Origin: Omphalotus guepiniiformis
Lineage: Eukaryota; Basidiomycota; Agaricomycetes; Agaricales; Omphalotaceae
Direction: 5' to 3'
NCBI GenBank assembly: GCA_028554645.1
Contig: JAQOOI010000016.1
Coordinates: 682,001 to 746,000 of the forward strand
DNA: 64,000 bases
Shown here in pieces: positions 25,100-34,676 of the stretch. Numbering within the stretch: position 1 is the stretch's first letter; each line of letters begins with the position of its first letter. The position numbers and the translations under genes were made by a program. The notes under the pieces were generated by a model. It was not told the origin of the DNA and ran no database searches. It saw only the letters and a program-made list of their open reading frames with translations.

Positions 25100-27136
25100 T
25101 TAGGGACGATGTCCCCATCGTCCTAACTTCACTGCTAATGCTTCTGTCGGCATCTTCTTTGTTTCTACTACTTCCGTACATGCTTCAGGGATAGGTCGTA
25201 ACAATGATGTCGGGAATAAGGAAATTGGGACCTCAATCTTTCTTAACTGAGGTGGTCGTGGTTTAGTGGGGAATTTTTTATGGAACTCTTCAATTGCTTC
25301 TTTTGCATTTGCAAGGTTTGCTAATGGTTCCCATGTTTGTTTGTGCCACAAGTATCCCTTCCATTGGACTTTGTATCCGAATCTCCCTCCCCTATATTTC
25401 CCTGAATCTACTATCTCTTCCACTTCGAACTCCGGTTCTTCTCCTTCTATCACTGGTGGCGGATTATCATTCTTAGGCTGCTTGGGGAATTCAGGCGGAT
25501 GATAGGGTGACAGTAAAACTTCGTTAAAGACTGGATGTATTCTCTTCCAAGTCTTCGGAATCTTTAGCTGGTATGACGTCGTTCCAATTTTCTTTACAAC
25601 TTCAAAAGGACCAAATCGTTTATCATCCAACTTCTTCATTGGTCGATCAGAAGTCAGATTTGTTGCTTCAAGCCATACTTTGTCATTAGGCTTGTATTTG
25701 ACTGATATTTTCCTCTTCTTGTCGTAATACCGAGTCATGTCTTCCTTTGCCTTTTTGAGCGCTGCTCCTACTTTGTCCCTCATCTTGACCATCTTATCGG
25801 CAAATTCCTGTGCTGTGGGGTTTGCCGACAGAGTTTTTGAAGCTGTTCCCTTATACGGATGTCGTCCCATATCTGCATAGAACAGAGTGACACCCGTGGC
25901 TAAGTGTATCCTATCATTCAACACGAACTCTGCTGTTGGTAACCATTCATGCCAGTCGTTCTGATGTTGATTGATGAATAACCAGAGATAATGTTCAATC
26001 TCTTGGTTCATCCGTTCCGTCTGTCCATCCGTCTGTGGGTGATATGCCGTTGTGAAGCTTCCTTGAATGCCTAATAACCGGTATAGTTCCTTCATGAATC
26101 GGGAATGATATTGGGGTTCCCGATCATGAATAATCTTTCTCGGTAATCCATGTATAGGAAAGATTTTGTCCCTATAGATTCTGGCCATTCCTTCCGACGT
26201 TAACGACATGTGTGTGGGTACCAGCCGCGTTCGTTTTGTGAAATGGTCCACAGTCACACTTATGGCATTAAAACCTCCAGCTTCCGGTAGTTCTCCAATC
26301 AGATCTGTTCCTATGACTTCCCAGGGACCTTGTGGAACATTATTTGTGACTAGTGTTTCCGTTGGTTTGGTTTGATGAATCTTAGTGGCCTGGCACTTTT
26401 CACATCCCTTAATGTATTTCCATACATCCTGAGTGATCCCTGGCCACCAATAGTTTCTTGTCACCAATTCCATGGTTTTGAACTGCCCTGGATGTCCCGT
26501 CAGAACGGTATCATGATGTAGTCCAATGATTTTTCCCCGTAACCTATTATCAATAGGTACGTAAATCCTATCCTGCCACGTCACAATTCCTTCCTCTGAC
26601 TCGACCCAATCCTTCTCTTTTCCTTCTAAAGCCTTATTCACTAGATTATCCCGCACTTTTGACTTTTTCTTTATAAGATCTAAGATCTCATCCTCGGGCA
26701 TCTCTAGTCTGTTGATCGAAAAAAGATCCGGCTTTAAAAGTACCACATCCTCATTGTCTTTCTCCCCCGTCTCATGATTGGCCATCCTGGACAATGCATC
26801 TGGCTTTTCCATCAACTTTTCAGGTTTATGAATCAATGTAAAGTCGTATTCGGATAATTCAGTGATCCATCGGGCTTGTCGACGATTCAATTTATGAGGC
26901 TTTTTGAAATACTGAAGATTTTGATGATCTGTATAGATCTCAATTGACTCTTCTGCACCCATCAGATACTGTCTCCAATCTGCTAAGGAATCCATAATGG
27001 CCATCATTTCCTTATCATAGATCTCATAATTACGTTCCGTTTCATTTAGGGATCTAGATCTGAATGCAATAGGCCACCATTTTCCATCTATCTTTTGCGA
27101 TAAGACAGCTCCATTCGCATAATCTGAGGAATCTGC
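25100..27136 (-). CDS. Gypsy-A pol, C-terminal part (RNase H, integrase, chromodomain)
   Basis: The frame is open from the solo LTR at 27137 down to a TAA at 25100-25102, with a methionine-initiated stretch of 635 codons from 27007. Order: RNase H remainder (DSSDYANGAVLSQ just after the solo LTR, then TDHQNLQYF and RQARWITEL), integrase zinc finger (H...H, then CEKCQATK), the DDE core (TDLIGELPE, IHDREPQYHS, HPQTDGQTERMNQEIE), and a C-terminal chromodomain (EEIVDSGKYRGGRFGYKVQW, then WEP). The chromodomain places it among chromoviruses, which read histone marks to choose insertion sites. This is a truncated piece of a polyprotein, not a working gene. Confidence 0.93.
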   Translation of the reverse strand, partial: ADSSDYANGAVLSQKIDGKWWPIAFRSRSLNETERNYEIYDKEMMAIMDSLADWRQYLMGAEESIEIYTDHQNLQYFKKPHKLNRRQARWITELSEYDFTLIHKPEKLMEKPDALSRMANHETGEKDNEDVVLLKPDLFSINRLEMPEDEILDLIKKKSKVRDNLVNKALEGKEKDWVESEEGIVTWQDRIYVPIDNRLRGKIIGLHHDTVLTGHPGQFKTMELVTRNYWWPGITQDVWKYIKGCEKCQATKIHQTKPTETLVTNNVPQGPWEVIGTDLIGELPEAGGFNAISVTVDHFTKRTRLVPTHMSLTSEGMARIYRDKIFPIHGLPRKIIHDREPQYHSRFMKELYRLLGIQGSFTTAYHPQTDGQTERMNQEIEHYLWLFINQHQNDWHEWLPTAEFVLNDRIHLATGVTLFYADMGRHPYKGTASKTLSANPTAQEFADKMVKMRDKVGAALKKAKEDMTRYYDKKRKISVKYKPNDKVWLEATNLTSDRPMKKLDDKRFGPFEVVKKIGTTSYQLKIPKTWKRIHPVFNEVLLSPYHPPEFPKQPKNDNPPPVIEGEEPEFEVEEIVDSGKYRGGRFGYKVQWKGYLWHKQTWEPLANLANAKEAIEEFHKKFPTKPRPPQLRKIEVPISLFPTSLLRPIPEACTEVVETKKMPTEALAVKLGRWGHRP

Positions 27137-27593
27137 CTGTCAGCGACTCGAGTTATCAAACTCAAATAACCAAACACAAAGATCTTAGTTTCACGCGAGT
27201 AAGAGAAAGCAGAGAATAGAATTGAGAAAAGAGACGATACAAAGGAATATGCTAAGTACAAGTCTAAACTCGAGGAGTTATTGACAAGATCGAAGCTAAA
27301 GAAATATCTACCTAAGCGGACTTATTATATACGTAAATAAAACCCTAAACCCTGGGCTATAACCCTTGACTAATCCACCGTGTGTCTACCATGAGTTCAA
27401 TCGCCTCAATTACTTCATTAATGATCGTGATCACCTTGAGGTCTACATGCTTGATCTCAATCATCATGCTACATACGTGTGTATTTAATATAACCCTAGA
27501 TCTATGACTTACGATGTTATCTACTGATAATAAAAGTGTCTATATGTACAAACAATGAGATAAGATGAAAAAGAAAACGTTTGTAACACTGCC
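27133..27593 (-). repeat. Solo LTR of Gypsy-A family inside Gypsy-A RNase H
   Basis: The LTR spans 27138-27588 (about 451 bp) and is flanked by a 5-bp duplication CTGCC at 27133-27137 and 27589-27593. It interrupts the RNase H coding frame: the frame ends in FRVEA on one side and resumes with DSSDYANG on the other once one copy of the duplication is ignored. No internal region remains, so a second full copy inserted here and recombined between its LTRs. Orientation is the same as the host element. Confidence 0.92.
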
Positions 27594-27870
27594 TCGACTC
27601 TGAATTGCCCATGATCACAGGGTATGGTTAGAACAACAACTTCTTCAGCAATTCTACTTTTGAGTTCTTCGAATGCCTGCTGTTGCTGCTCTGTCCATTC
27701 CCACTTTGAATTCCCAGTCAGTGATGACAATGGTTTCGCCACCTTGACTGAATCCTCGGATAAATCGTCGGTAAAAGTTACAGAAACCCAAGAAGGACTG
27801 TACTTCTTTCTTGTTTCCTGGTATTTTCCATTCTTTTACCACTTTGACTTTTTTTGGATCCATCCGCTGA
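27594..27870 (-). pseudogene. Gypsy-A pol fragment (end of RT, start of RNase H)
   Basis: The minus strand encodes [33 protein letters not shown] (the conserved Gypsy RT connection) and then [23 protein letters not shown]. The two halves are in different frames: after GFSQ one extra base shifts the frame (near 27742). RT upstream of the DPKKV segment is missing; homology stops near 27870 where unrelated sequence begins. Confidence 0.85.
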
Positions 27871-28388
27871 TACGACCGCGGGAATACCACTCCCATTTTC
27901 GGCCTCGCAGGATTGATCACTCCAGTACAAACCTACTAAATACACTGTATAGTCCTAAGTTCCGCGGTGTATTACGCACATTCAACCACTAGTATATGTG
28001 TACAAAGGTGTACAAGACTGTAGAACGGCACTAAATGGGTCTTCTCAGTGTAGGTATTACCTAAGTATGCACTCAAGTAAAGCGTCGCGGCACTTGTTCT
28101 AAGGTCCGACGTGTATAACTTGATGGCCCCAATACTGTATAAACCAACGCGTAGGTAACGAAGTACCGCGGCACTACTCAGAAGGCCAGACTTAGAAGCC
28201 AGGTAGCAGTAGCTCCGTGCACTAGTCATATCTAATGACCATGGTTGAGCCACAGAAGGGTCTAGACGTACGATGTAACACGAAGTACTTCCGACGACGC
28301 GGAAGTAGAACACGTAAGGAGATACAGTGTTAGCGAACTACCGCGATACTTTCTAAAAGCGGCAAGATTATAACCCGATATAGGATAC
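27871..28388. other. Unassigned segment replacing the middle of Gypsy-A, left part
   Basis: Homology to Gypsy pol ends at about 27870 and this segment has no ORF of note. It contains loosely repeated blocks around ACCGCGGCACT / ACCGCGATACT (near 28085, 28165 and 28340). It is continuous with the sequence right of Gypsy-B once that element and one GATAC copy are removed. It may be part of a long solo LTR of a third element. Confidence 0.4.
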
Positions 28389-28928
28389 TGTTAAGTACGT
28401 GCGGACTAGAGACGGTAAGAGTGCGAGGACCTCCGAGGAGGTCCGAGAGAAGGAGTTCAAAAGGAACAAGACAAGATAAACCAGGAGCTCCGAATTGCTC
28501 CGGCAACAAGACTTCACCCGGTAGGCAGTATTATTTCGATACTGCCCTCCGTGCTGCACCCGGATTGGAAGTCCGAGGAGAGATGAGAGTTCAGACGAGA
28601 AATTCAAGATAGTAGTCCGGAGACTAATTTGATTTAAAACTAAAGTATATACAGTATAAGCGTGAAGTATTTATATGAGTATTCTACCGGAGATACTCGG
28701 AGTAATAAAACAATAGTGTGAGAAGAATGAAACTAAAGAACAATAAGAACATGGAACGTCGGCGACGTTCGGATGTCCGGAGTGGAAAAGAATAATAAAA
28801 GCGAATAGGAAAGCGTGAATTTGTAAAGTGAACCATATGGAAAGATTGAATAGATGTCAGGAAGAAGAAATCAAAGAAGTTCTAGAAACCGGAGGTCTGA
28901 CCCGGAGTTCCGGCGCATAGCCGTAACA
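28389..28928 (-). repeat. Gypsy-B 3' LTR
   Basis: 540 bp, with TGTTA...TAACA ends. It holds an inverted repeat with 8-bp arms (GGACCTCC-GA-GGAGGTCC) at 28427-28444 and many CCGGAG/TCCGAG words. Confidence 0.97.
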
Positions 28929-29077
28929 GTATCTCCCTCTTAGGGTTCTTGCCCTCAAGAACCCTAAGTCCCAAGTCCCAAGTCCCAGGTCCGAAGTCCC
29001 AAGTCCGACCCTGCCCCTCGGAGTGAGATGTGTCCGAATTTTCAACATCGACCAAATCCTGCCAAACAATGGATTGG

Positions 29078-29084
29078 TATAAAA
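29078..29084 (+). promoter_or_regulatory. TATA box of Gypsy-B antisense gene
   Basis: TATAAAA lies 69 bp upstream of the ATG at 29153, and the leader between is C/A-rich. About 70-110 bp upstream of it, at roughly 28966-29008, is a tandem array of the 7-mer AAGTCCC (some units with one change), which could serve as regulator sites. Confidence 0.65.
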
Positions 29085-29152
29085 GCCTAGCCTGCAAACC
29101 TCTAAGTTCCCCCCAACCCCGCACTCCTCAACCCCGTAAGCTCAACACAAAA

Positions 29153-30635
29153 ATGCCAGCAACTCGAGCCAACACCCCCACGTTCGAAACTGAATACCCC
29201 CTTCCGGCACCATTCGGACGTCCGGAACCTGAACCCCGCGTAAAGCCTGCATTGCCTCGAAGGAAGACACCGGAGAATGCGGAGGAGTTTGATAGAATAA
29301 AATTGGCGATTGCCATGGGTAAGTTTTTTCTGTCCGCGGATGTCCGATACTCAATGTCCTTTTTAGTTGAACAGGAGGAGGATAGGGAGTGGGCCGAATA
29401 CGACAAGGCAAAGAATGAGTGGACAGAGGAAGTCCGGAGGATTCAGGAGTGGCGTCAGGAGGCGCAAGAGAAGTGGAGGGCGGAGGAGCGAGAACGAAGG
29501 AGGAGAGAAGTTGAGGAAGCACAGAGAATTTTGGATGAGGAGAAACGGAGGGCCGAGGAGGAGAGTGAGGCGGAGGAGGAGAGGAAAGCCAGGAGGGCTA
29601 TTGAGAAGGCCGAGGAAGCAAGGAGAAGGAAGGAGAAGAGGGACGGAAAGAGGAAAGCGCAAGAGGAACCGGAGGCCGGTGGGTCTCCTAAGAGAAAGAG
29701 AAAAAATGTGGTATCAGCGGTACGTGAACAAACATGAGTATTGGACTAGATTTATAACAAAATTTTAGTCTATTGTAATTTCAGATGGAGAAGAAGAAGA
29801 AGAGACCGGAGGTCCGAGCTCCCGACCCGCATGCCTGCAGTGTCGGGCACGACACTATCAATGTTCCGGGCGACCTCGGAACACAAAATCTACTTCCTGC
29901 GACGAATGCAGGAAGCAAAAATCAAGATGCTCGTTTTCGGAGCGAGTCGGCGCTCCGAGCACCACCACCACTTCCCTATCTCCGGCTTCCCTCGAGCTGC
30001 TCATGCAGCAAAATGAAGAAATACTATCCCGGTTAGCTAGGTTAGAGAAGAAGGTCGAGGGACGAGCAGGAGAGCCTCGGGACTCCGCGGAGCTCTCCGA
30101 CTTGGACTTGGTGAACCGGCGGATCGATGACGTTGACGCCGCCGTCTACTCAACTAGAGAAGAGGTCTCTAGTTGGGGTGTATTCTTGGCGGAACGGACC
30201 CGCGACTGGGCCCTTGCCTTGGGAATGGCAATGGGTGCCACGACTCCTGTTCAGGGGTCCTATATCATGAACCAGGCGATAATCAACGCCTCGATCCGGC
30301 TCGCCGAAATGGGCCGGGAATTACACTTTGCTTGGGAGCGCGACCAAGCAGAGCGATCGGATGCCCGTCCGGAGGTGCGAGAGCCGACGTTGCCTAGTGT
30401 CATGAACAGTAGGATGGTGCAAGGAGTACTGGGCGGAGAGGCCGCTCAGTTGACTGAGTTTTTTGAGCAGGTGGACGAGATCTGTACGGGGCTCCGAGAA
30501 GTACCGGCAGAGAGGATCAGAGAAGAAGAGGAAACGAATACTCGCTATACCGCGGAGGAGCGAAAGATGTTCGCTGAAAGGCGAAAAGAAATTGAAAGAC
30601 GACGGGAAGAGCGAGGAGGTCCGAGTAGGACATGA
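29153..30635 (+). CDS. Gypsy-B antisense accessory protein with Zn2Cys6-type cysteine cluster
   Basis: This gene runs opposite to gag-pol, between pol and the 3' LTR. Two exons, 29153-29719 and 29769-30635, join in phase across a 49-nt intron (donor GTACGT, acceptor TTTTAG), giving 477 aa. Residues about 1-60 are Pro-rich; 75-185 form a highly charged Glu/Arg helix or coiled coil ending in a basic KRKRKN signal. Right after the splice comes SIVISDGEEEEE, a SUMO-interacting-motif-like stretch. Then six cysteines with spacing C-x2-C-x6-C-x11-C-x2-C-x6-C (coding about 29832-29925), the pattern of fungal binuclear zinc clusters, followed by a Leu-rich helix (ELLMQQNEEILSRLARLEKK) suited to dimerisation. 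The C-terminal 200 residues are mostly helical. I infer a nuclear DNA-binding regulator; its target and role are unknown. A shorter acceptor at 29784 would break the frame. Confidence 0.82.
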
Positions 30636-30840
30636 ATAGAGAAGGAGTTGTAGATAGAAAAGAAAAAGAACTTGTATATAATATGTCTTTTGTTTTGTTT
30701 TTCTTGATAGCTTTTGTTTTGTTTTGTATAAAGAAATGTCTGTTTTTTATAACGAGATAAGCGTGATAGAAAGAGAGAGAGCAAAAGGGATAGAGAGAAA
30801 GAAAGAAACACCAAGACCGTCAACGTCCGAGGACGTCCGA

Positions 30841-33800
30841 TCAGATTGTCAACTTCGACAGAGGTCCAGGTTTGTCCGGATATCGGACATGGAACTCCTG
30901 GATGTAGTCTTCAGCTGTGAGTTCATCAGCTAAGACCCATGAAAATTCTTCATCCGTCCCTTCATAACCAAGCCATTGCACATAGTACAATAGCGGACAC
31001 TTTCGGCGTCTCCGGTCCAGCTTGGAATCCAGTATCTGAGCAATCTCGTATTCAACTTCACTGTTGACCTCAACCGGCGGAGGCGGAGGTTGTGAACGGT
31101 TAGGAATGGTGTTGGGAGGTGCTGGTTCGAGTTGAGAGACATGGAATACTGGATGTACGGACCGGAGGTAGTCCGGAAGCTGTAGTGTATAAGCAAGGTT
31201 ACTAGGTCGAGCTAGTATTTTGAATGGACCTAAATATTTCTCGGAAAATTTAGCTGTAGGACGAGTAGAACGAATGTGCTTAGCGTTAAGATATACTTCT
31301 GAGCCAATGGGCAATTCCGGAGCCGAGGACCTCCGCCGGTCAGCTTGTTCCTTGTAACGAGTCTGAGCGAGAGTAATCTCATCGCGTAGAAAAGCATGGA
31401 GCTCATCAAGGTTGACCACAAACTGTCGAGCCCGGTCGGATGCGAGGTCGTATTCCGGATGTATTGAAAGGTTTGGGTGATAACCTTTGTTGGCAAAGAA
31501 GGGTGAAATACCAGTGGAGCTGTTCGGAGCGTTATTGTAGGCAAACTCTGCAATGGCCAAGAGTTCATCCCAGTCATCCTGTTGGTAAGAGCAATAAATT
31601 CGGATGTACTGTTCCAGAGTTTGGTTAGCTCGTTCAGTTTGTCCATCAGCCTCCGGATGATAACCGGAGGTGTAATGAAGCTCCATCTGCAACGCTTTAC
31701 CTAAAGCCCTAAAAAACTGCGAGACAAACTCGGAGCCCCGGTCGGAGGTAACATGCCGAGGAACACCGTGTTTGGAGAATACGTGAAGGACGAAAAGTTG
31801 AGCTAGCTGTTCGGAGGTTATGGTGTCAAAAGTAGGAATAAAAATGGCTTGCTTAGATGCCCTGTCTACCACGACTAGAATGGCTGTAAAGCCATGAGAG
31901 TTCGGAAGTTGTTCAATGAAGTCCATGGATATGGAATCCCAAGGACGTTCCGGAACTGGGAGAGGTTGCAGAAGACCATAAGGACGGTGTCTACGGCTCT
32001 TGTTGCGACCGCAAACAGTGCAGGATTGCACGTAGGACCGGACGAACTCTCGGATCCGAGGCCAGGTATACTGTCTTCGGATGACCTCGAGTGTCCGGTT
32101 CTGCCCAAAGTGTCCTGAAAGTGGGTGGTCATGGAAATATCGAAGTACCTGAAGCCGCAGGTCACCCGAGTCTGGAACATAGATGCGACCGTCGAGCCGG
32201 AGTTGTCCGGAGTTGTCTAAAGTCCAACGTTTGTTAGCATCATCATTGGCAAGTGACATACCTGCCTTGGACTCCGAGTCTGAAGCTAGTGATTCCCGGA
32301 TCGACTGATGTAGTTTGTCGAGATCCATAATGATACTAGCGCGAAGGACCGGACCTTCTAGGAAAGTTGCTCGAAGTGAAGTCGATAGTTGTTCTTGGGT
32401 GAAAATCGGTTTCAGATTCTGTGGATTGACCGTAGCGTAAGTACTATCTCCCTCTTTTGGGTAGACGTCCCAACGTCGAGTCAGAGCGTCAGGTTTTGCT
32501 CCGAGGTGCCCCGGTCGGAACCGGATTACCATATTAAAGTGAGACAAGTATTCACTCCATCTAACCTGTCGGCGCGTCAAGACCTTGGTAGTACTGAAGT
32601 ACTCCAAGTTCTTATGATCTGTGACCACGTCGACCGGCGTTGCGGAGCCCTCCAAGTAATGCCGCCAGTGTTGGAAAGATTCAAAGATGGCGAGGAGCTC
32701 CTTGTCGTGGGTGTCGTAGTTGAGCTCGGCGGCATGAAGGGTCCGAGACAGGAATGCGACTGGATGGATTTCTCCATCGTCCATACGAAGTGAAAGAATT
32801 GCCGCTATAGCGTAGTCCGAGGCGTCCGTTTCCAGGACTATCTGTCGGTCAGGTTCCCAGTGAGTTAAAACAGGAGCAGAAAGAAAAGCAGATTTAAGTG
32901 AATCAAAAGAATGTTGACACTCCTCGGACCATTTCCAAGGAATACCTTTGCGAGTAAGACGAGTTAGTGGAACCACGATACCAGAATAATTGAAAATGAA
33001 ACGGCGGTAGAAATTGCAGAAACCAAGGAAGGACTGAATGTCTTTGATGCGTCCCGGTCGAGGAAGGGGCCAATCAACGATGGCCTTAACCTTCTCCTCG
33101 GACATCCGAAGACCGTCCGGTGACAGAATGTAACCGAGGTATTCAACAGTTTCGGAGTCGAAGACACATTTGTTGGGATTGCAGAATAAGCCGTGCTTCC
33201 GGAGGCGTCGGAGAACCTCGCGGACATGTTTTCGATGGTCTGCTCGGTTGTCCGAATAGATTAGAACATCGTCCAGGTAGACAATAACGTAGACATCTAG
33301 TAAGTCGGCAAATATTTCATTTACAAACCGTTGAAAAGCCGCCGGAGCATTGGTTAGTCCCTCGGGAATGACCTTCCATTCGTAAGAGCCGTATCTGGTG
33401 CGGAAAGCAGTTTTCCATTCGTCTCCCTCGGCAATCCGGACCAAGTGGTAAGCATGTCGAAGATCAAGCTTGGTATAGATTTTCGCCTTTTTAGGAGCGT
33501 CGAGGAGGTCGGAAATTAATGGTAAAGGATACCGGTCCTTGCGGGTAATCTTGTTCAAGCCACGAAAATCTACACAGAGACGGAGTGAGCCATTCTTTTT
33601 AGGAACAAACAATACCGGCGCTCCATGTTTAGATGAAGAGGTCGTAATGAATCCGTTGGCGAGATGCTTGTCCAAGAAAGCCCTAAGGGCCTCTAGTTCC
33701 TTCGCGGACAGTGGGTAAACACGTCCGAGAGGAGGTTCAGCACCGTCCTCTAAGTCGATTTTAAGGTCGTAAGGGCGGTACGGTGGTAAGACTTCTGAAA

Positions 33801-34647
33801 GACCTTCATCAAAAACGTCAGCAAAATCGTGATACTCTTCCGGTATTCCGGAGAGATCAACAGGTGAATGGATAGATGCTGCGTTACCAGTAACGGAGGC
33901 AACCGGACGTCCGTAGATCACAATGGGATCTTGTCCAGCTTCCTTGCAAGCCCGTATGAATGCTGCAGCACCAATAAAAGCAATATCCGGATCCGACGGG
34001 TCCGAAATTCTTGCTCCCATTTGCGTGACGGTTGGATATGAGTAGATGGGTTCAAAGGGAAAGTTCGCCTTCCGAGGACGAGAGGTAGGTGTCGGTGATG
34101 CGTCGATGGACGCGACCTCAACCGGAGTTGAAGATGCAGCCTGCGGAATGGGAGATGGAACTGTTTGATCAGTGTTTCGGAATGAAATAACTCCTGTGAC
34201 CCAGTCAACCAACGGGTTGTAGCGGGTGAGAAAGTTGTATCCTAAAACAGCTTTACAAGACGAATCCAAAGAAGTGACAAAAAAGTCAAGAGAGAAGGTC
34301 TCCCCGGAAGGAAATTGAACAGGTAAAGTAACAAGCTCTTCAATTAATGAAGAAGCGGTTGAACCATCAAGAAGGCGTAGTCGAACCGGAGGAACTGGAG
34401 TTACCGGAAGAAAATAATCATGAACAAATTTTGAATCGAGGAAACTATGAGAAGAACCAGAATCAAGTAACGTAGAAAATTTCAAAAATGAAGTAGACTG
34501 ATTTTCGGGCTCCCTAACGAGGCCCTTGAGGCCCGAGGAGCTCCAATCGATACAAAGTGGTAATACAAGTGAATCAGAGTGGTGTAAAAGAGCGGACGCA
34601 TTGAGAGTAACCTCGGAGATGACACGATCGTGGCCAACGCAACCCAA
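30841..34647 (-). CDS. Gypsy-B pol: protease, RT, RNase H, integrase, chromodomain
   Basis: A single frame of 1268 codons encodes the retrotransposon enzymes. In order: aspartic protease with LLDSGSSHSF (about residue 62-70), reverse transcriptase with VYLDDVLIYS (about 452-462), RNase H with ETDASDYAI (about 615), integrase zinc finger HHCC (about 845-890), the DDE core (MDFIEQLP, TSDRGSEF, ADGQTERANQ), and a C-terminal chromodomain (YEIAQILDSKLDRR, YYVQWLGYEG). No stop or frameshift breaks it. The frame given begins at a TTG; the frame is in fact open further upstream, past the gag stop, in the -1 frame relative to gag, so expression as a gag-pol fusion is likely. It ends 205 bp from the convergent accessory gene. 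Confidence 0.96.
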   Translation of the reverse strand: MGCVGHDRVISEVTLNASALLHHSDSLVLPLCIDWSSSGLKGLVREPENQSTSFLKFSTLLDSGSSHSFLDSKFVHDYFLPVTPVPPVRLRLLDGSTASSLIEELVTLPVQFPSGETFSLDFFVTSLDSSCKAVLGYNFLTRYNPLVDWVTGVISFRNTDQTVPSPIPQAASSTPVEVASIDASPTPTSRPRKANFPFEPIYSYPTVTQMGARISDPSDPDIAFIGAAAFIRACKEAGQDPIVIYGRPVASVTGNAASIHSPVDLSGIPEEYHDFADVFDEGLSEVLPPYRPYDLKIDLEDGAEPPLGRVYPLSAKELEALRAFLDKHLANGFITTSSSKHGAPVLFVPKKNGSLRLCVDFRGLNKITRKDRYPLPLISDLLDAPKKAKIYTKLDLRHAYHLVRIAEGDEWKTAFRTRYGSYEWKVIPEGLTNAPAAFQRFVNEIFADLLDVYVIVYLDDVLIYSDNRADHRKHVREVLRRLRKHGLFCNPNKCVFDSETVEYLGYILSPDGLRMSEEKVKAIVDWPLPRPGRIKDIQSFLGFCNFYRRFIFNYSGIVVPLTRLTRKGIPWKWSEECQHSFDSLKSAFLSAPVLTHWEPDRQIVLETDASDYAIAAILSLRMDDGEIHPVAFLSRTLHAAELNYDTHDKELLAIFESFQHWRHYLEGSATPVDVVTDHKNLEYFSTTKVLTRRQVRWSEYLSHFNMVIRFRPGHLGAKPDALTRRWDVYPKEGDSTYATVNPQNLKPIFTQEQLSTSLRATFLEGPVLRASIIMDLDKLHQSIRESLASDSESKAGMSLANDDANKRWTLDNSGQLRLDGRIYVPDSGDLRLQVLRYFHDHPLSGHFGQNRTLEVIRRQYTWPRIREFVRSYVQSCTVCGRNKSRRHRPYGLLQPLPVPERPWDSISMDFIEQLPNSHGFTAILVVVDRASKQAIFIPTFDTITSEQLAQLFVLHVFSKHGVPRHVTSDRGSEFVSQFFRALGKALQMELHYTSGYHPEADGQTERANQTLEQYIRIYCSYQQDDWDELLAIAEFAYNNAPNSSTGISPFFANKGYHPNLSIHPEYDLASDRARQFVVNLDELHAFLRDEITLAQTRYKEQADRRRSSAPELPIGSEVYLNAKHIRSTRPTAKFSEKYLGPFKILARPSNLAYTLQLPDYLRSVHPVFHVSQLEPAPPNTIPNRSQPPPPPVEVNSEVEYEIAQILDSKLDRRRRKCPLLYYVQWLGYEGTDEEFSWVLADELTAEDYIQEFHVRYPDKPGPLSKLTI

Positions 34648-34676
34648 ATTTCGTGTCGAGGCATCTGGGCTGCGGA

